In this document: positions 50,590-63,133 of the stretch, piece after piece | Numbering within the stretch: the stretch's first letter is position 1 | Layout of the letters: each line of letters starts with the position of its first letter | Origin: Hydra vulgaris | Lineage: Eukaryota > Cnidaria > Hydrozoa > Anthoathecata > Hydridae | DNA: 64,000 nt | Direction of reading: 5' to 3' | Assembly (NCBI RefSeq): GCF_038396675.1 | Contig: NC_088921.1 | Span: 28,927,501-28,991,500, forward strand | Position numbers and translations under genes: made by a program | Notes under the pieces: generated by a model | Databases searched by the model: none | What the model saw: only the letters and a program-made list of their open reading frames with translations | Told to the model about the DNA's origin: nothing

Positions 50590-52800
50590 TATAAATGCGT
50601 CACAAAATACATTTTCAGTGCTGACATTAAATATACGCAGCATGAGTAAAAACTTTGAAAACTTTAAAGTTATGCTAAAAGACTTAAGTCACGAATTTAC
50701 GGTAATATGCCTTTTAGTAACATAGTGCAAAGACGAAAATACCATAAAGTGTATTGTATTATGTGTTTACATACATAATACAATACACTTTAAAAAAGTA
50801 GAAAGCCTCAGCATACTGAACGCAAACTGTGAACTTTTCACGGTTGAATTAACAAACCAAAGTAAAGCAAATGCGTATATAACTGGCTTATAAAGACCAC
50901 CAGATGGCAATATAAAATCTTTTAAAAAACATATTATTCAGTACCTAAAACTGGCTAAAAATGATCATAACAAAAAGGCAAATATATCAAAAAAACATAA
51001 CAAAGTTCCGAAGCAACTTATCAATGGAAAACTGGGATCAGGTTGTTAATTGCAAAGATACTAACACAGCTTACGATATTTTTAAACTCACGTTTACAAG
51101 TTTGTTCGAAAAAGCATATCCGAAGCTTGGGTAGTTAACTAAACTCAAAAACCCTAAAAGTTCTTGGATGACAAATGTCTTATTTAATCTTCAAAAAAAA
51201 AAAAAAACTTTATGAAAAGTTTTTGAAAAAAAAGACTTATAAAAACGAAAAAATATATAAACAATACATAATCTGTTTGAAAAATTAAAAAAGCATTCAA
51301 AAAAACTATTATTGCAATTTATTAAAAAAATTTTGCGGTAACACCAAAAAAACATGGGGCGTAATTAAAGAGATAACGGGAAAAAAAAAGATGCCACCAA
51401 AGTGTCCCGCAATACTTAAAAACAGATGAGAATGATACATTAGCCAATAAGGCAATAGATAATGCAGAGAAATTTAATAATTATTTCATAAAAGTTGGGG
51501 AAAAACTAGCTAATAAAATAACTCCAGGAAAAAAATGTTATAAACCGTATTTAGAAAAAAAAAACTTTAGTTATGAACGAGCTTGATATAATTCCGGATG
51601 AGCTTAAAAATGCATTTAATACCTTACAACAAAACAAAAGTCCAGGTCAAGATGGCATTAGCGTGAACGTTGTAAAAAATGTCTACGATATTATTGAATA
51701 CCCCCTTCTGCATATCTGTAATCTGTCTTTAAAAAATGGGGTATTCCCTGATCAGCTAAAGCTATCAAAAGTTGTTCCTATATTTAAAAGCGGAGATGAT
51801 TCTATAGCTTTTAACTACAGACCTATTTCTATTTTACCATGCATTTCAAAAATATTAGAGAGCATAATGCACAATAGACTTTACAACTACCTGGTAAATC
51901 ACCATCTGCTAAATAATAAACAATATGGTTTTAAAAAACACCATTCAACAGAACACGCTGTAGTCAAACTTGTCAACGAAATTTTAAATGGGTTTGACAA
52001 CAATAAATACACTCTTGGAATTTTTCTTGATCTTTCAAAAGCGTTTGACACAGTTGACCATAAGGTTCTTCTTTATGAACTGTATAATTATGGAATAATA
52101 AATAACAATTTAATAATGGTTTCGCTCTTACCTTAATAATCTGAAACAAGCTTTATCATATGACAACACTGTAACACGACTTAAAAACATTACTTGTGGG
52201 GTCCCACAAGGATCAATTCTTGGTCATCGTTATTCCTCGTATACATTAACGATATCTACTTATCTTCTAACATATTTAACTTTCTTCTTTTTGCTGATGA
52301 TACGCAAGTATTCTTTAGCCACACAAACAATAGCCTGTTAAAGAATCTTAATCCAACGTTATCTGGGCAAGTACTTATCCTTAAAGTTAAATACAATCTA
52401 CAAAATACAAAAACGAGCAAGTCGCTTGATATTAAATGCAAATAAATACGCTAGTGCCAGACAACTACTAAGAGATATTGGAGTGCCTAATGTCTATGAA
52501 ATAAATATTCTTAATATTCTTATTTTATGTTTAAGTTTAAAAACGGTATGCTACCAAGCATTTTCCAAACTTACTTTTTTTCTTTAAACCACAAATACGA
52601 AACTAAATACTTAATAAATAATTTTTTTATACCAAAAACATTATTAAAACATGCTGATTTTTCGATATCTTGCCGAGGGCCGCGGTTATGAAACTTGGTT
52701 TTAACGATGAATATAAAAAACTTTAACTTCAACTCAACATTTTAAACGTGCAACAAAACAACGCTTATTTGATTTTGATACAAAGCAATTACTATCCTTT
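50590..52800 (+). pseudogene. APE-type LINE (CR1/L2-like) ORF2: endonuclease remnant and reverse transcriptase
   Basis: The 5' part (50630-51050) is a badly broken endonuclease: LNIRSMSKNFENFK, then RPPDGN. The linker (51340-51570) reads TWGVIKEITGKKKMPP and AEKFNNYFIKVGEKLA. The RT is well preserved at 51573-52136: NKSPGQDGIS, YRPISILPCISKILE, QYGFKKHHSTEHAV and [14 protein letters not shown], with the first catalytic Asp. After a frameshift near 52130, CGVPQGSIL, VYINDIY and LLFADDTQVFFSH (catalytic FADD) follow within 52190-52320. Degraded C-terminal sequence continues to about 52800. A 19-bp-arm hairpin sits at 50746-50791. Same broad LINE group as 30479-31688, on the same strand. Not active as read. 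Confidence 0.85.
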
Positions 52801-53024
52801 TAATAAAAATTTTGATAATCTTAATTATTTAATTTCTAATAAATTGACGCAACATGTTAATTATATTGTATGGTACTTAAAACGTGTTTGAAATTATTCT
52901 ATACTATAATAATAACGCAATTTGTAAATGCAATATTTATAATATGTTACGCAATTTGTAGATGGAATATAAAACAGAATTATCTGGTTTTGTGTGTATA
53001 TATGAACGAACATATATTTGTATG

Positions 53025-53027
<3 letters not shown>

Positions 53028-53095
<68 letters not shown>
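53028..53095. repeat. (TG)n microsatellite
   Basis: Pure TG tract of about 68 bp. No gene is supported between 52800 and 53600. Confidence 0.97.
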
Positions 53096-53097
<2 letters not shown>

Positions 53098-53599
53098 CCG
53101 TGCGTGCATAATAAAAATAAAAGTAGAATAAAATAGAGAATTAAAAAATAATAATAATAATTATAAAAAATAATAAAATTTTTTTTTGTTTTTCTTCTTT
53201 TTTTTCTGCAAATAATTAATTGATTGTTAAATCAGTTTTCTCTTTAGTTTCTATTTACCCTTTTCATTTTTATCGGCTGAAGTTTTTAGTTATATTAACG
53301 GGGCTGGATGATAAGACCATGTCTTCTGCCGGCTCCGGTCGAAACTTTAATATTATATTTTTCTGTTGTAAAAACATTGTAAAGGCTTATTTTTTTAATG
53401 ACGAAATTAAATGAATAAAAAAAAAATCTCTTTAACAGTGTTTTTTATTTTCACAGATTTAAATGTTTTCTGTTAATAATTTTTAATACATATGTTGGCG
53501 TATATCTTAAAAAAACTGTTTTCTCATATATATTCCTTAATATCTATTTATTTCATCCCTGTGCCACACACTGTACCCCTACAATTATTTGCTTTGTTG

Positions 53600-54731
53600 T
53601 TGGTTTTAATCAGCTGAGTTTACTCTTAGTGATGTTCCACAAGTTCTCTATTGGATTAATGTCGGGCAAATTGCCAGGCCAATCTAAAACACGCACATAG
53701 TTATCAGCTAAAAACTTCATGCCAGATTTTGCCTAGTGGTAAAGGGAACCATCCTGCATAAAGATGCTATTTTTTCTGGGGTACCACGTCTTCACTTATG
53801 GTAGCAATCACTCTTGTAGCACCTTTTTGTACTTATCCTGCCTTATTGTTTTCTCCACAACGTAGATACGGCCGCAGCCATGTACTGACATAACACTCCA
53901 GACCATCACAGACGTTGGATATTTGACACATTAATCCACACACTCTGGATGAAAATCCCATTCTGATTTCCTTCTTATATATATTGATATATCATTCACA
54001 ACACAAAAAGTACTTTCATCGCTAGATGCTACCTTCTTCCAGTCTACCTCCGCCCGGTCGCGATTTTGCTTTGGCCATTTATACCGCTTCTTCATCATTG
54101 CTTCGTTCAACTTTTGCTTCTTTCTAGGTCTTCTTGCCACATATCAACTGTTTAAAAGATGTCCCGTATTGATATATTGCTCCAATTTACTTTAGTTTCC
54201 TCAAATTGTTTGGCTAAAGCTGTGATGTTGCTTTTCTATTACTTCTGACAGCTCCTAGTAACGCCCAGCTCCATAGTAACGCCCGTAACCATCTTAAGGT
54301 ATTGTCTTTCTTGGTCTTGCATAATTACTACAATTATTACAGAGAGTCTATTATTTACAACAATTATTAAGAGAATAACTAAGCCTACATCACCATTTTC
54401 CTTTTAGAAAATGGTGATGTGGCCGTTGTGATTCTTTTCTTCACTCTGCTAACCACAGACTGGGAAACACTAACTTCATCTGCAATTGCTTCTTACGTGC
54501 AGTTCGTAACCTTAAGATATACTTCAATGCGTGCCAACTTCTTCGGAGAAACATCATTTATTTTACACATTTACAGTAAAATCCTTTAATAACAAAAAAA
54601 TTCATTATGATTACACATATGAGTGAGTACAATACATGATTTTGAGCGATAGTTAAGAAAAGTTTCTCATAATATTTGTCAAAAAAAGAATCAATATTTT
54701 AGTTTATTCTAATTTAATGAGCACCTCTGTA
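53600..54731 (-). pseudogene. Tc1-like transposase and its 5' terminal repeat
   Basis: The right end has the TIR start CAGAGGTGCTCATTAAATTA (minus strand from 54729), with TA beside it at 54730-54731. Coding blocks follow leftwards: KKLARIEVYLKV and SQSVVSRVKKRI (helix-turn-helix, about 54440-54560), ARRPRKKQKLNEAM, KRYKWPKQNRD, SSDESTFCVVND (first Asp; 53931-54140), VMVWSVMSVHGCGRIYVV, FMQDG (second Asp) and VLDWPGNLPDINPIENLW (Glu; about 53640-53690). The DD..E set is recognisable, so the element was a full Tc1-type transposon, but several frameshifts and stops, plus an extra hairpin segment at 54387-54420, have inactivated it. The left TIR was not found. Confidence 0.88.
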
Positions 54732-55053
54732 CGCAAAATACCCGTACCAATTTAAACCACTCACAGAAAAAAGTTTAACGCAAAATATCTGTACCACTGG
54801 AAACCACAGAAAATTTTTAATGTTGATTGTTTTATTAAAATACTTTTGTTCTTTTTTCATGGTTTTAACTTACTATGACATACAATGCACATTTTGATTT
54901 CATTATTAAAAAATGTAGGGAAAATAAGGGTGGGGGATCTATCATCTAAGACTTTATTGTTTTACTGTTTGACTTTGAGCACTTTATATTTATGTTATTT
55001 CTACTAATCACTTTCTATTATAGTAAAAAATATTAAAAAAATTACTTAAGAAG
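54732..55053. other. AT-rich gap
   Basis: Two similar strings (CGCAAAATACCCGTACCAAT and CGCAAAATATCTGTACCACT) lie at about 54732 and 54779 as a short direct repeat. No gene seen. Confidence 0.5.
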
Positions 55054-55850
55054 ATGGCTGCTTTAGACAAAACAACACGCTCAACTAAAAATGTTCGGCT
55101 AGTACGACATATTTTCTCAACAATAGATTGGCCGAGTCAGTGGCCAACAAGTGTTGTTGCCCTATATGGAGTTTTTTGTGAAATGATAATCAAAAAGTCA
55201 ACTATTTCAATATCTTCAATATCCTGCAACACAGTAGTAGATGAAGTTATGATTTTCTGTTTTAAGGCTAATATTACAACAACAGCAAAGCCTCATGTAG
55301 TTGCTAAACTAAAGAGTATTCACAAGCAACATGTTCAAGTATCTAAGCACATAAGTAGAAAATCAGCAACTCATTATAGCTATCTAGAAAAGTTTACTGT
55401 CAAGATAATACACTTTTTAATATTGACCATGGTGTATGGGATTGTCTCATCAAGATAAATGAAGATAAACAATTTCGGAGAGATCAGAGAGATCTCCGAA
55501 AGTTTTACTTGTCCAAATAATTTAAAACATTCTGCTATGTGGACTAGTCAATTTTCAATTACAATATCCAAACTTTGTGTTTTTAACAATTAACTGTTTC
55601 ATACAGCATTTGACGGAACGAAAATAACACCTCGACAAGCAATGATGGTTGTCACACCATACCTAGCTGTAATCGATGTTGATGTAAATAAATTAACATT
55701 CTCACGTTTAAATCTAATGGAAGCTCGAACTACATTCCGTGAATCTGTTGCAATAGCAGTAAAAAAAAATTATCAAATCTCGGTTTCACTAGTTGCTCAT
55801 TTTGATGGCAAGATGTTGTTGAATGTTGGTAACCAGACGTGAATGTCTGT
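55054..55850 (+). pseudogene. Family A N-terminal fragment
   Basis: Frames give RHIFSTIDWPSQWPTS, AKPHVVAKLKSIHKQH and QKHISRKSATH-like sequence (55054-55400). After a frameshift they read CLIKINEDKQFRRDQRD (about 55440-55490), then DGTKITPRQAMMVVTPYL and SVSLVAHFDGKMLLNV (55605-55842). The last motif corresponds to LVIHFDTKTV at the start of the gene at 1-1827, so this fragment supplies the N-terminal half missing there. A short phase of non-matching sequence between about 55500 and 55600 may be an intron or an insertion. It ends at a TGA near 55840, with nothing recognisable following. Confidence 0.55.
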
Positions 55851-56829
55851 CAATTGTTGTATCTGCCTTGGATATTGAGAAATTATTGGGGAACCTTTAG
55901 ATACCTGTTGGTACTGGCGTTCATGTGTTAATTAACCAAAACTGTATTTATAGTGAAATATATAAAAGTATTACTGTATATCGATTAATTAATAAAATTT
56001 ATTTTACTTCAAAATGTATCGTTATAAACATTTTCACTTCAAAGCATAATCTTGTCTTTAAAACATAAATAATTTGACAATAGTGTTTCCCGGAGGTAAT
56101 GTCACATTGGTTTTCTTTTTTAAAAAACGCAAGATAAAAACTTAAACCTACAGAGCATACAACATTCTTCTCAACATGTTGATGCATTTGTGGCAATTTT
56201 GATAAGTATTCATTAAATTGCCTAAAACACAAAAGAACTCATATTAATAATGTTTATGTATATCACAATTAAAGGCTAAATATTCTATGTATTTGTCTTT
56301 TTTATTACCTTATTAGGTTGAAGTTCACTTTTTAAAATAACATAGACTGTCGCAGCATTCATCTTACAATTTGCGAGGTCTAATAAAGATTAAGAAATAG
56401 AGAAACTAATGTTGTGTATCTCTGAATCAATAATTTCTAATTGAAATAGTGAGAAGAAGAACAGTGCTAGTCCATTTTTTGTTACTTTCACTTTTTTTTA
56501 TAACTTCATTTAACTTATGTCAATCTCTCCATGCACTAAAAAAATAATACTTGTCCATCTTTCTTTAATTATTTTTTGCCATGAAGTAGATTTAAACTAG
56601 TCAAAGAACAATGTCCAGGACTAGTACTGATTTTTTAATTAAATCTTATGAGGCGCCTAATCAAGTTTAATAAAATCTATCATTAGAATGCGCTTAAATC
56701 TGTAAAATGTCAGTTTAGTACAATCGTTGGTATTTGATAAATAATTAACTTTATTGTTTTGTTTAATTTGAGTTAAATAATTTATAAACAATTTTTTGAA
56801 TTGTTGTTGGAAAATTTTGTTTAATAATC
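55851..56829. other. AT-rich gap
   Basis: A minus-strand open frame at 55999-56232 has no recognisable domain. No other signal. Confidence 0.4.
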
Positions 56830-58265
56830 ATGAGTGATTCAGAAACAACATTCGATGAAAAAAATAAATCGCCAATAAAAGAAAAAAAAAATCGTCAAGA
56901 AAATTCTCGAACCTGGAAACGACAAAAGAAAAAGCAAGCCCGCCAGAAAAGACTTTTTATACTAGCACGTCAGGGGCTCTAGAAGAAGCTAAAACTACTG
57001 GACCAGATAGTGTTTGAAAACGTCAGTGCTTGATGAAATTTGTTGATGAAGATAGGAAGACAATTATTTGCAATATGTACGACGGTAAATGTAAAAGCGA
57101 GACTGATATCTTTTTACTCGGATTAATTGAGAACTAAAATTGGTGCAGCAAACGCAAAACCTAGAGCAAGTAATTTTTTATATTTTGCTATTAAAAACAT
57201 GAATCGCATTTCTGCATGTAAACATGCCTTCATGAGTTTGCATGCCATATCGCACATTCAAGTAAAACGACTAATAAATGTTCTCTTATATGAAGTGTCA
57301 GCTAAAGATGGACGTGAAAAGCACAACAACAAATCATCTAAAATCAATGACAAAGTAACTGCTAAACTTAGAGCACATATTGAGTCATTCCCAGTAAAAC
57401 ATCTTGTTATTCAACCAAAGGTTTGAAATATTTGTCTAGTGGATTAAATATTAAAACAATGCATAGTTTGTTTATAAAGCAACACCACGATCTGACAAAT
57501 GAATAAAGAATAAGTACCACTTAAAGTATTTTTGAAAAAACTCAGATTCAGACGTCCTCACGTTAACGTGTGCTTAGAATGTGAGAACTTGAGATCAAGA
57601 TTAGGTGGCAAAAACTTAAACGACAATGCTGATAGAGTGGCAATAGCGCACGTCATGGTCCGCAAAAGACTTGCTAACAAATTTTATAGTAAGATTAGAG
57701 ACGAAACAAATCTTTGTAATACAAATCCAAACGAAGTAGCACTATGTTTTGACTTGATGCAAAACCTCCCTCTTCCGCATATACCTGTTTAAGAGGTATT
57801 TTTCTATCGTCAACTTTTAGTAATCACCTTTGAAATTCACAACCTGGGTAATTAATTAGAGCCTTTGTTATGTTTATTACAAGGTACAGGCGCAAAAAGG
57901 CCCAAATGATGTAATTATTTTTCTACAGAACTGTATCTTCACAAATACTCTTCTTTATATCGAGCTTCGTCTATTCTCTGATGGCTACATAAAAAAAATA
58001 AAAACCATACTCCCGTTCGATTTCTAGTAGCTCTACAAGGTGGAAAGCGTTTTAAGAAAATTCATCATTATAATCCTAGCAGAGACACTCAAGTCCTACT
58101 CTGTGATAGAGTCTTTGATACTATCAAAAGAAATATGCGAAAGCATGACCGCATCTTCCTTTTGGATAAGTTTATTGATTTGATAGTCAGTAGCAAAAAA
58201 AGATCCAAACCTTTTACAGTTACAAAGATCACGCTCGAGGATATTTTGAATTTCAAAGATTTGTA
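56830..58265 (+). pseudogene. Transposon-derived protein 'family B' (RNase-H-like domain, uncharacterised), decayed
   Basis: Starting at an ATG at 56830, a very Lys/Arg-rich N-terminus is followed by stops. Then come open blocks at 57127-57426 (CKHAFMSLHAISHIQVKRL, KHNNKSSKINDKV, LRAHIESFPVKHL) and 57532-57792 (LRFRRPHVNVCLECENL, FDLMQNLPLPHIP). These continue as FFYRQLLVITFEIHNL (about 57798-57845), LRLFSDGY (57965-57988) and LCDRVFDTIKRNMRKHDR (about 58102-58155). The order (SFP.., C..C, FDL...LP.P..P, FY.RQL...IH, FSDG, R.KR) matches a family of uncharacterised transposon-like proteins frequent in insect and cnidarian genomes. I cannot name its superfamily with confidence. Many stops and frameshifts. 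Confidence 0.6.
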
Positions 58266-58854
58266 GACTACTGTTTATAAAAAAGCCTAAAAATTCATAA
58301 GAGAGAACATACGCGATCATGCATTGTCTGTATGGGATTATGTTTGTTTATGTGACAAGATATGGCTTTATTGATCGACTATGTTCCAGAACTTTTAAAC
58401 TTATAAAAAATAGAGTTAAGCAACAACTGCAAACTGAAAAAAATGAATGATATTGAATAGCCGGAATGTTACATACCCACAAATGCAACTGAGTTTTATA
58501 AAAATATATATTCCTGAAAAACAACTGGCAACGTGGAAGAAAATGATTATCTTTTTTTTTTTGTTGCAACCACTGTTGTTTGTTGGTTTAAATACTTATT
58601 TGTTGAATAAAGTATCGCTTTTCACATACAGTTCGCAGTTTCTTTATTCTGAAACTCATAAAAGTTTTACTGTAAGGAAGTATAGAACTTGTCCAAGGAT
58701 GTTATTTATTTTTTGTAGCAAGAAAATTTTTATTTTATGACCTACCACTATACTAACAGGTGCATAGGGAATCTAAATTAATTTTTAACAATAATTATCT
58801 CGGAATGAAAATATTGGCCTAGTACTGTTCTTCTTTTCACCGATTCAAATGTAT

Positions 58855-58928
<74 letters not shown>

Positions 58929-59143
58929 GGAGCCGTAACCACAATGGGGGAGAGTGCCCTCCGAAATATTTTAAAATTATAATTATTAGGGGAAAACATA
59001 TATGTAAAATATTTTTAACATCTATATTTTCATATATGCAAAAATGGTTGTTTTTCTCCGATGGAACAATGATAATTTACAAGCACATGAATAGTTCATT
59101 GGTTTGCATCCTTTACCAAATACAACTTCCGAAGAAAGTTTCT
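58266..59143. repeat. AT-rich gap including (TA)n at 58857-58926
   Basis: Apart from the TA tract no feature is supported. Open frames on both strands at 58348-58740 overlap each other and show no domain. Confidence 0.6.
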
Positions 59144-59322
59144 GCGGCCGAGGCGCAGTGGTTAGAGCGCTTGCTTTTTAAACAGGAGATCCAGGCTCGA
59201 AATGAGCTCTTAGCATATTTTTGCGTCACGGTAGGGAAGAAGGCGTGAACTTCCTGGTTAAATGAACTTCTGCGGTGCTCTGTGACAAGACCATTAAGAC
59301 TTCTGGGGCACCTAAAAAAAAA
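59144..59322 (+). mobile_element. tRNA-derived SINE, copy 2
   Basis: Starts GCGGCCGAGGCGCAGTGGTT, has a box-B-like GGCTCGAAAT and the same body as the SINE at 18584, and ends in a short A tail (59313-59322). Box A and box B are both slightly further from consensus than in copy 1. TTTCT before and GATTCT after may be a degraded target duplication. Confidence 0.9.
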
Positions 59323-59335
59323 GATTCTGCTTGTT

Positions 59336-60190
59336 TTCAAAGATATTCACTTGAAGATAAAATTAAGATCGGAAGATGCGCATGGTTGATGCTATTACGG
59401 AGCTGCTAATATGTCTGGTCCTAAATCTGCAGTAGCAACTGAGATAAAGTAATTGAACGAAAAGTGCTAATACACTCATTGCTACGGCTTTGCTTTAAAT
59501 CTATCAATCAGTGATGTCCTCAAAAATAATCCTAGTCTTGACAAAACCATTGGAACAACATATCAAATTTGCAAACTTATTCAAAAAAAAACCTAAAAGA
59601 AATTCCAAACTTGAATCTATTCGAGAACTAACGGAACTATACTTTGTCCAACAAGGTGGAGAGTGCGTTGCAATATTTTTAATACGTTTCTAGAAAACTA
59701 TTGCGAGCTAATGGAACTTTGGAGATAGTCATTTCAAGACTTGAATGATACCGAGATACAATTAAGAATTGTGAACATCCTATGAAATGGAAAGCTTGGT
59801 GTTGAAGACCTTAACTTTCAAGAAAAAGCAAAATGCAAGATTATTAAAGACAAATCTCTACATACAAAAACCTATTATTTTTATAATTCACAAAAAGAAC
59901 ATATAGTTTAGCTCACACACAAACTTTAGCTAATACACAAACTGCTCTTCTACTCAGCCTTGCAACATTAGGCTAGGACATCAAAAACTTCCCTATCAAA
60001 GATCTCATCTTGTTTTTTAAGAATTTGCATCATTCTGAATAAGCATAACTTATCGAAGATGAAAAGGTTGCCAAGCTAATTCTTATCATGCTACGAATGC
60101 TCTTGGTGAAAGATTTTTCTTAGCTTTAAATAGAGTTAAAACCTACCTACGATCGACAACATCATATTACAACCAAAATAACTTGAAAAA
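59336..60190 (+). pseudogene. hAT transposase fragment (ZMYM1-like), includes C-terminal dimerisation motif
   Basis: Plus-strand blocks: ANMSGPKSAVAT (about 59405-59440), THCYGFALNLSISDVLKN (about 59475-59530), TYQICKLIQKKPKRNSKLES (59511-59693 frame), then frameshifted sequence with NYCELMELW-like text near 59700. Finally ATNALGERFFLALNRVKTYL (about 60088-60155) is the classic hAT C-terminal dimerisation motif. The spacing is near normal, so most of the catalytic and C-terminal half is present, broken by at least five stops or frameshifts. Confidence 0.78.
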
Positions 60191-60487
60191 GATTCCCGCT
60201 CAAACAACTTGCAACAGATTCCCGCCTAAACAAAATTGTATTGGTTAAGATCGCAAAAAAGTTTATTTATAAATGTCAAACACGATGAAACATTTTAAGA
60301 AAATTTTTTTAGCTTTTTTGTAAAGATAAAAGATGTTTGAGAAAATATTAACTTTTTTTTTTTTATAGATATGGAGTTTGATAATCATTAAAGATACCTT
60401 ATAAATGAAAATAAAAACTTTCGTTACCACCTCCCTCCTAAACAAAAACTATATGACTCCTAATATCAAAATTGTAGTTACGGTTCT

Positions 60488-60789
<302 letters not shown>

Positions 60790-61076
60790 CCCAGGAAAAA
60801 AAGTTCTATAGAGTTTCTATAAACTTTTGAAACATATGGCCTATATAAATTACATAAAAATGCTTTAAAATTTCTATAGAATGTCTATTAATTTCTATAG
60901 AAATTGTTATAAAACTTTTTTTTCTATAAAATAAAAAAGTAGAAAAAAAAGTTCTATTGGATTTTCTATAGAACTTAACAGAGGTTGTATAAAAATTCTA
61001 AAAAGTTCTATAGAATTTCTATAGACCATATGTTCCAAAAGTTTATAGAAATTTATATAAAACTTTTTTTCCTGAG
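60790..61076. mobile_element. MITE, 287 bp, TA target duplication
   Basis: The ends are inverted: CCCAGGAAAAAAAGTTCTAT at the left and, reverse-complemented, CTCAGGAAAAAAAGTTTTAT at the right, with similarity continuing to about 50 bp (AACTTTTGRAACATATGG). The interior has repeated TTCTATAGAA palindromes. TA flanks both ends (60788-60789, 61077-61078). No coding capacity. Confidence 0.85.
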
Positions 61077-61087
61077 TATATATCATA

Positions 61088-61357
61088 GGGTTATGACTTC
61101 TTTTTCAACCTCATGCTCCTGTACTGTAGTTTGATGAACTTTTACCTAAAAAGCACAAAATAAACTATTATTTGATTATCTTTTAAAAAAAGTTTACCCC
61201 GCCATTGAAAAATCGATTTTATGTCAAAATCGATTTTTCAATGGCGGAGTAAACTTTTTTTAAAAGATAATCAAATAATAGTTCATTTTGTGCTTTTTAG
61301 GTAAAAGTTTATCAAACTGCAGTACAGGAGAATATGTATGAAAAAATGACATAACCC
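61088..61357. mobile_element. Foldback MITE, 270 bp, TA target duplication
   Basis: Arms of roughly 125 bp, starting GGGTTATG and ending CATAACCC, fold around a centre of about TTATGTCAA near 61220. The inner part of the arms (CTTTTAAAAAAAGTTTACYC, CGCCATTGAAAAATCGATTT) is almost perfectly paired. TA at 61086-61087 and 61358-61359. Consistent with a Tc1/mariner-type MITE. Only 11 bp separate it from the MITE at its left. Confidence 0.88.
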
Positions 61358-61395
61358 TAATATGTATACTTATTTATAAATTTATAAATATATGC

Positions 61396-61561
<166 letters not shown>

Positions 61562-61769
61562 ATTTTCGTAAACAAGACAAATTTCTAATTTTTAAAACCC
61601 TTTTTTTTATATTTGTTAAAATACCTATAAAGGTGTTTAAATAAAACAATACAAATATAATTATTCTTGTCAAACTAATAATAATATAATTACAAAAATA
61701 CTATAAAATATTCATGTCGATTTGTTCATGGGCCATTTTGAAAATAAAATCAAAATAGAATCAAAAATT

Positions 61770-62528
61770 TCAATGACGTTTAACCAGTTTTCTATGAAAG
61801 ATACGTTGATGACATTTGTGCTGCTCTCCGGACAGAAAATGACGCACATCTTTTTCTTAGATATATAAATAGTATACACAATTCTATTTCTTCTATTATG
61901 GAACTAGAAGTAAATTCAAAAATATCTTTTTTAGACATTACTATACACAAAACTAATTCTTCAGTTATCACAACCGTTTTTCATAAAAAAACCTATTCTG
62001 GTCTTCATACTAATTTTTATAGTTTCACTCCATTTTCGAACAGATTTAGTCTAATCAAAGGTTTAATCGATAGAGCGTTTAAAATTAATAGTACTAAACT
62101 TGGGTTTCACTCTGACATAAACCACCACCTTAAAGAATTTCAAAGAAACTTGTACCCATCTTGGCTCATTTCAAAAATATGTAACTCCTATTTGAACAAG
62201 ATTTATTCAAATCCTCCACCATAAACGAAAATCAAAGAACCTTTGTCTTATTTTAAACTGCCGTTTTTGGGAAAAAATATCTGATTCAACTAAAATAGAT
62301 TGAGTTCAATTGCTAAAATATATTAGAGTTGCAAATATTAAATCAGTATTTACCTTACTGAAAAATTCTAAATTCTTTACATCTAAAGACCCTATTCCTA
62401 TAGAGTTCAAATCGTTCGTGAGGTATAAATTTGTATGAACAAGATGTAACTCCTGCTATGTTGGCGAAACTACTTGTGATCTCAGATATTCGAACATTAC
62501 AAGAGGGACAAAAAGTCTTATATCTGAG
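61770..62528 (+). pseudogene. Penelope-like element: RT end plus GIY-YIG endonuclease
   Basis: YERYVDDICAAL (about 61795-61830) is the RT catalytic YVDD motif. The open frame at 61898-62224 continues with VNSKISFLDITIH, VFHKKTYSGLHTNFYSFTPF and LIKGLIDRAFKI, the typical Penelope-like RT C-terminus. After a frameshift near 62225, sequence like SYFKLPFLGKNI follows. Then comes FKSFVRYKFVCTRCNSCYVGE (about 62405-62470, last residues omitted), the linker and start of a GIY-YIG-type endonuclease (CYVGET), plus TRGTKSLISE. The 5' RT is missing and there are in-frame stops, so it is inactive. The overlapping minus-strand open frame (62355-62537) is a shadow. Confidence 0.82.
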
Positions 62529-63133
62529 TAATTCCATGTCAAAACAACCAGGCCATGCAACCCTATGTCCTTGGATTTTCTTTATATTTTTACCATAGTT
62601 AGTACATTATAAAATAAGATAAATCATAAAATTTCAAGGTCTAACTCCCAACGGTTCGTGAGTAATGGTTGTTTTAATTTTGGCTACTATTATTGATTTG
62701 TTCATTTTCCGCCATTTTTAAATTTACATTTCTCCTTATAAAACCAAGTCTTTAAACATGTGAATTCTAAAAATAAGTGACTTAGTTAATCTCAAGGTGA
62801 GGAATTTGAATATATAAATAAAAAACTCATTTTATAATTAAAAAGTTCCTTAATATCAATTATAAATGTTAAAATAATGGACACCTGCCCCAGTAAAATT
62901 TTAAGGTGTGCGGTATATTTTTTAAGCTTAAAATTTCAAATTAGATCATTGTATGTTAGAAGAACATTGTGTGAAAAAATCATTTCTGCCAAATGCATAG
63001 TTTAAAAATTAAATGAAAAATATTACAAAAAAAGCAAATATAGTATATTTCGCTTATCGTGGTATTCAAAATAAATAAAATTGATGCATACTTGAATTGA
63101 TATACAATTTTTTATAATAAATCCATTAAAAAA
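62529..63133. other. AT-rich gap
   Basis: No ORF, repeat structure or RNA gene recognised. Confidence 0.5.

Noticed and set aside
52870-53109. Open frames with Cys-Val or Thr-His repeats
   Set aside because: Translation of the (TG)n tract.
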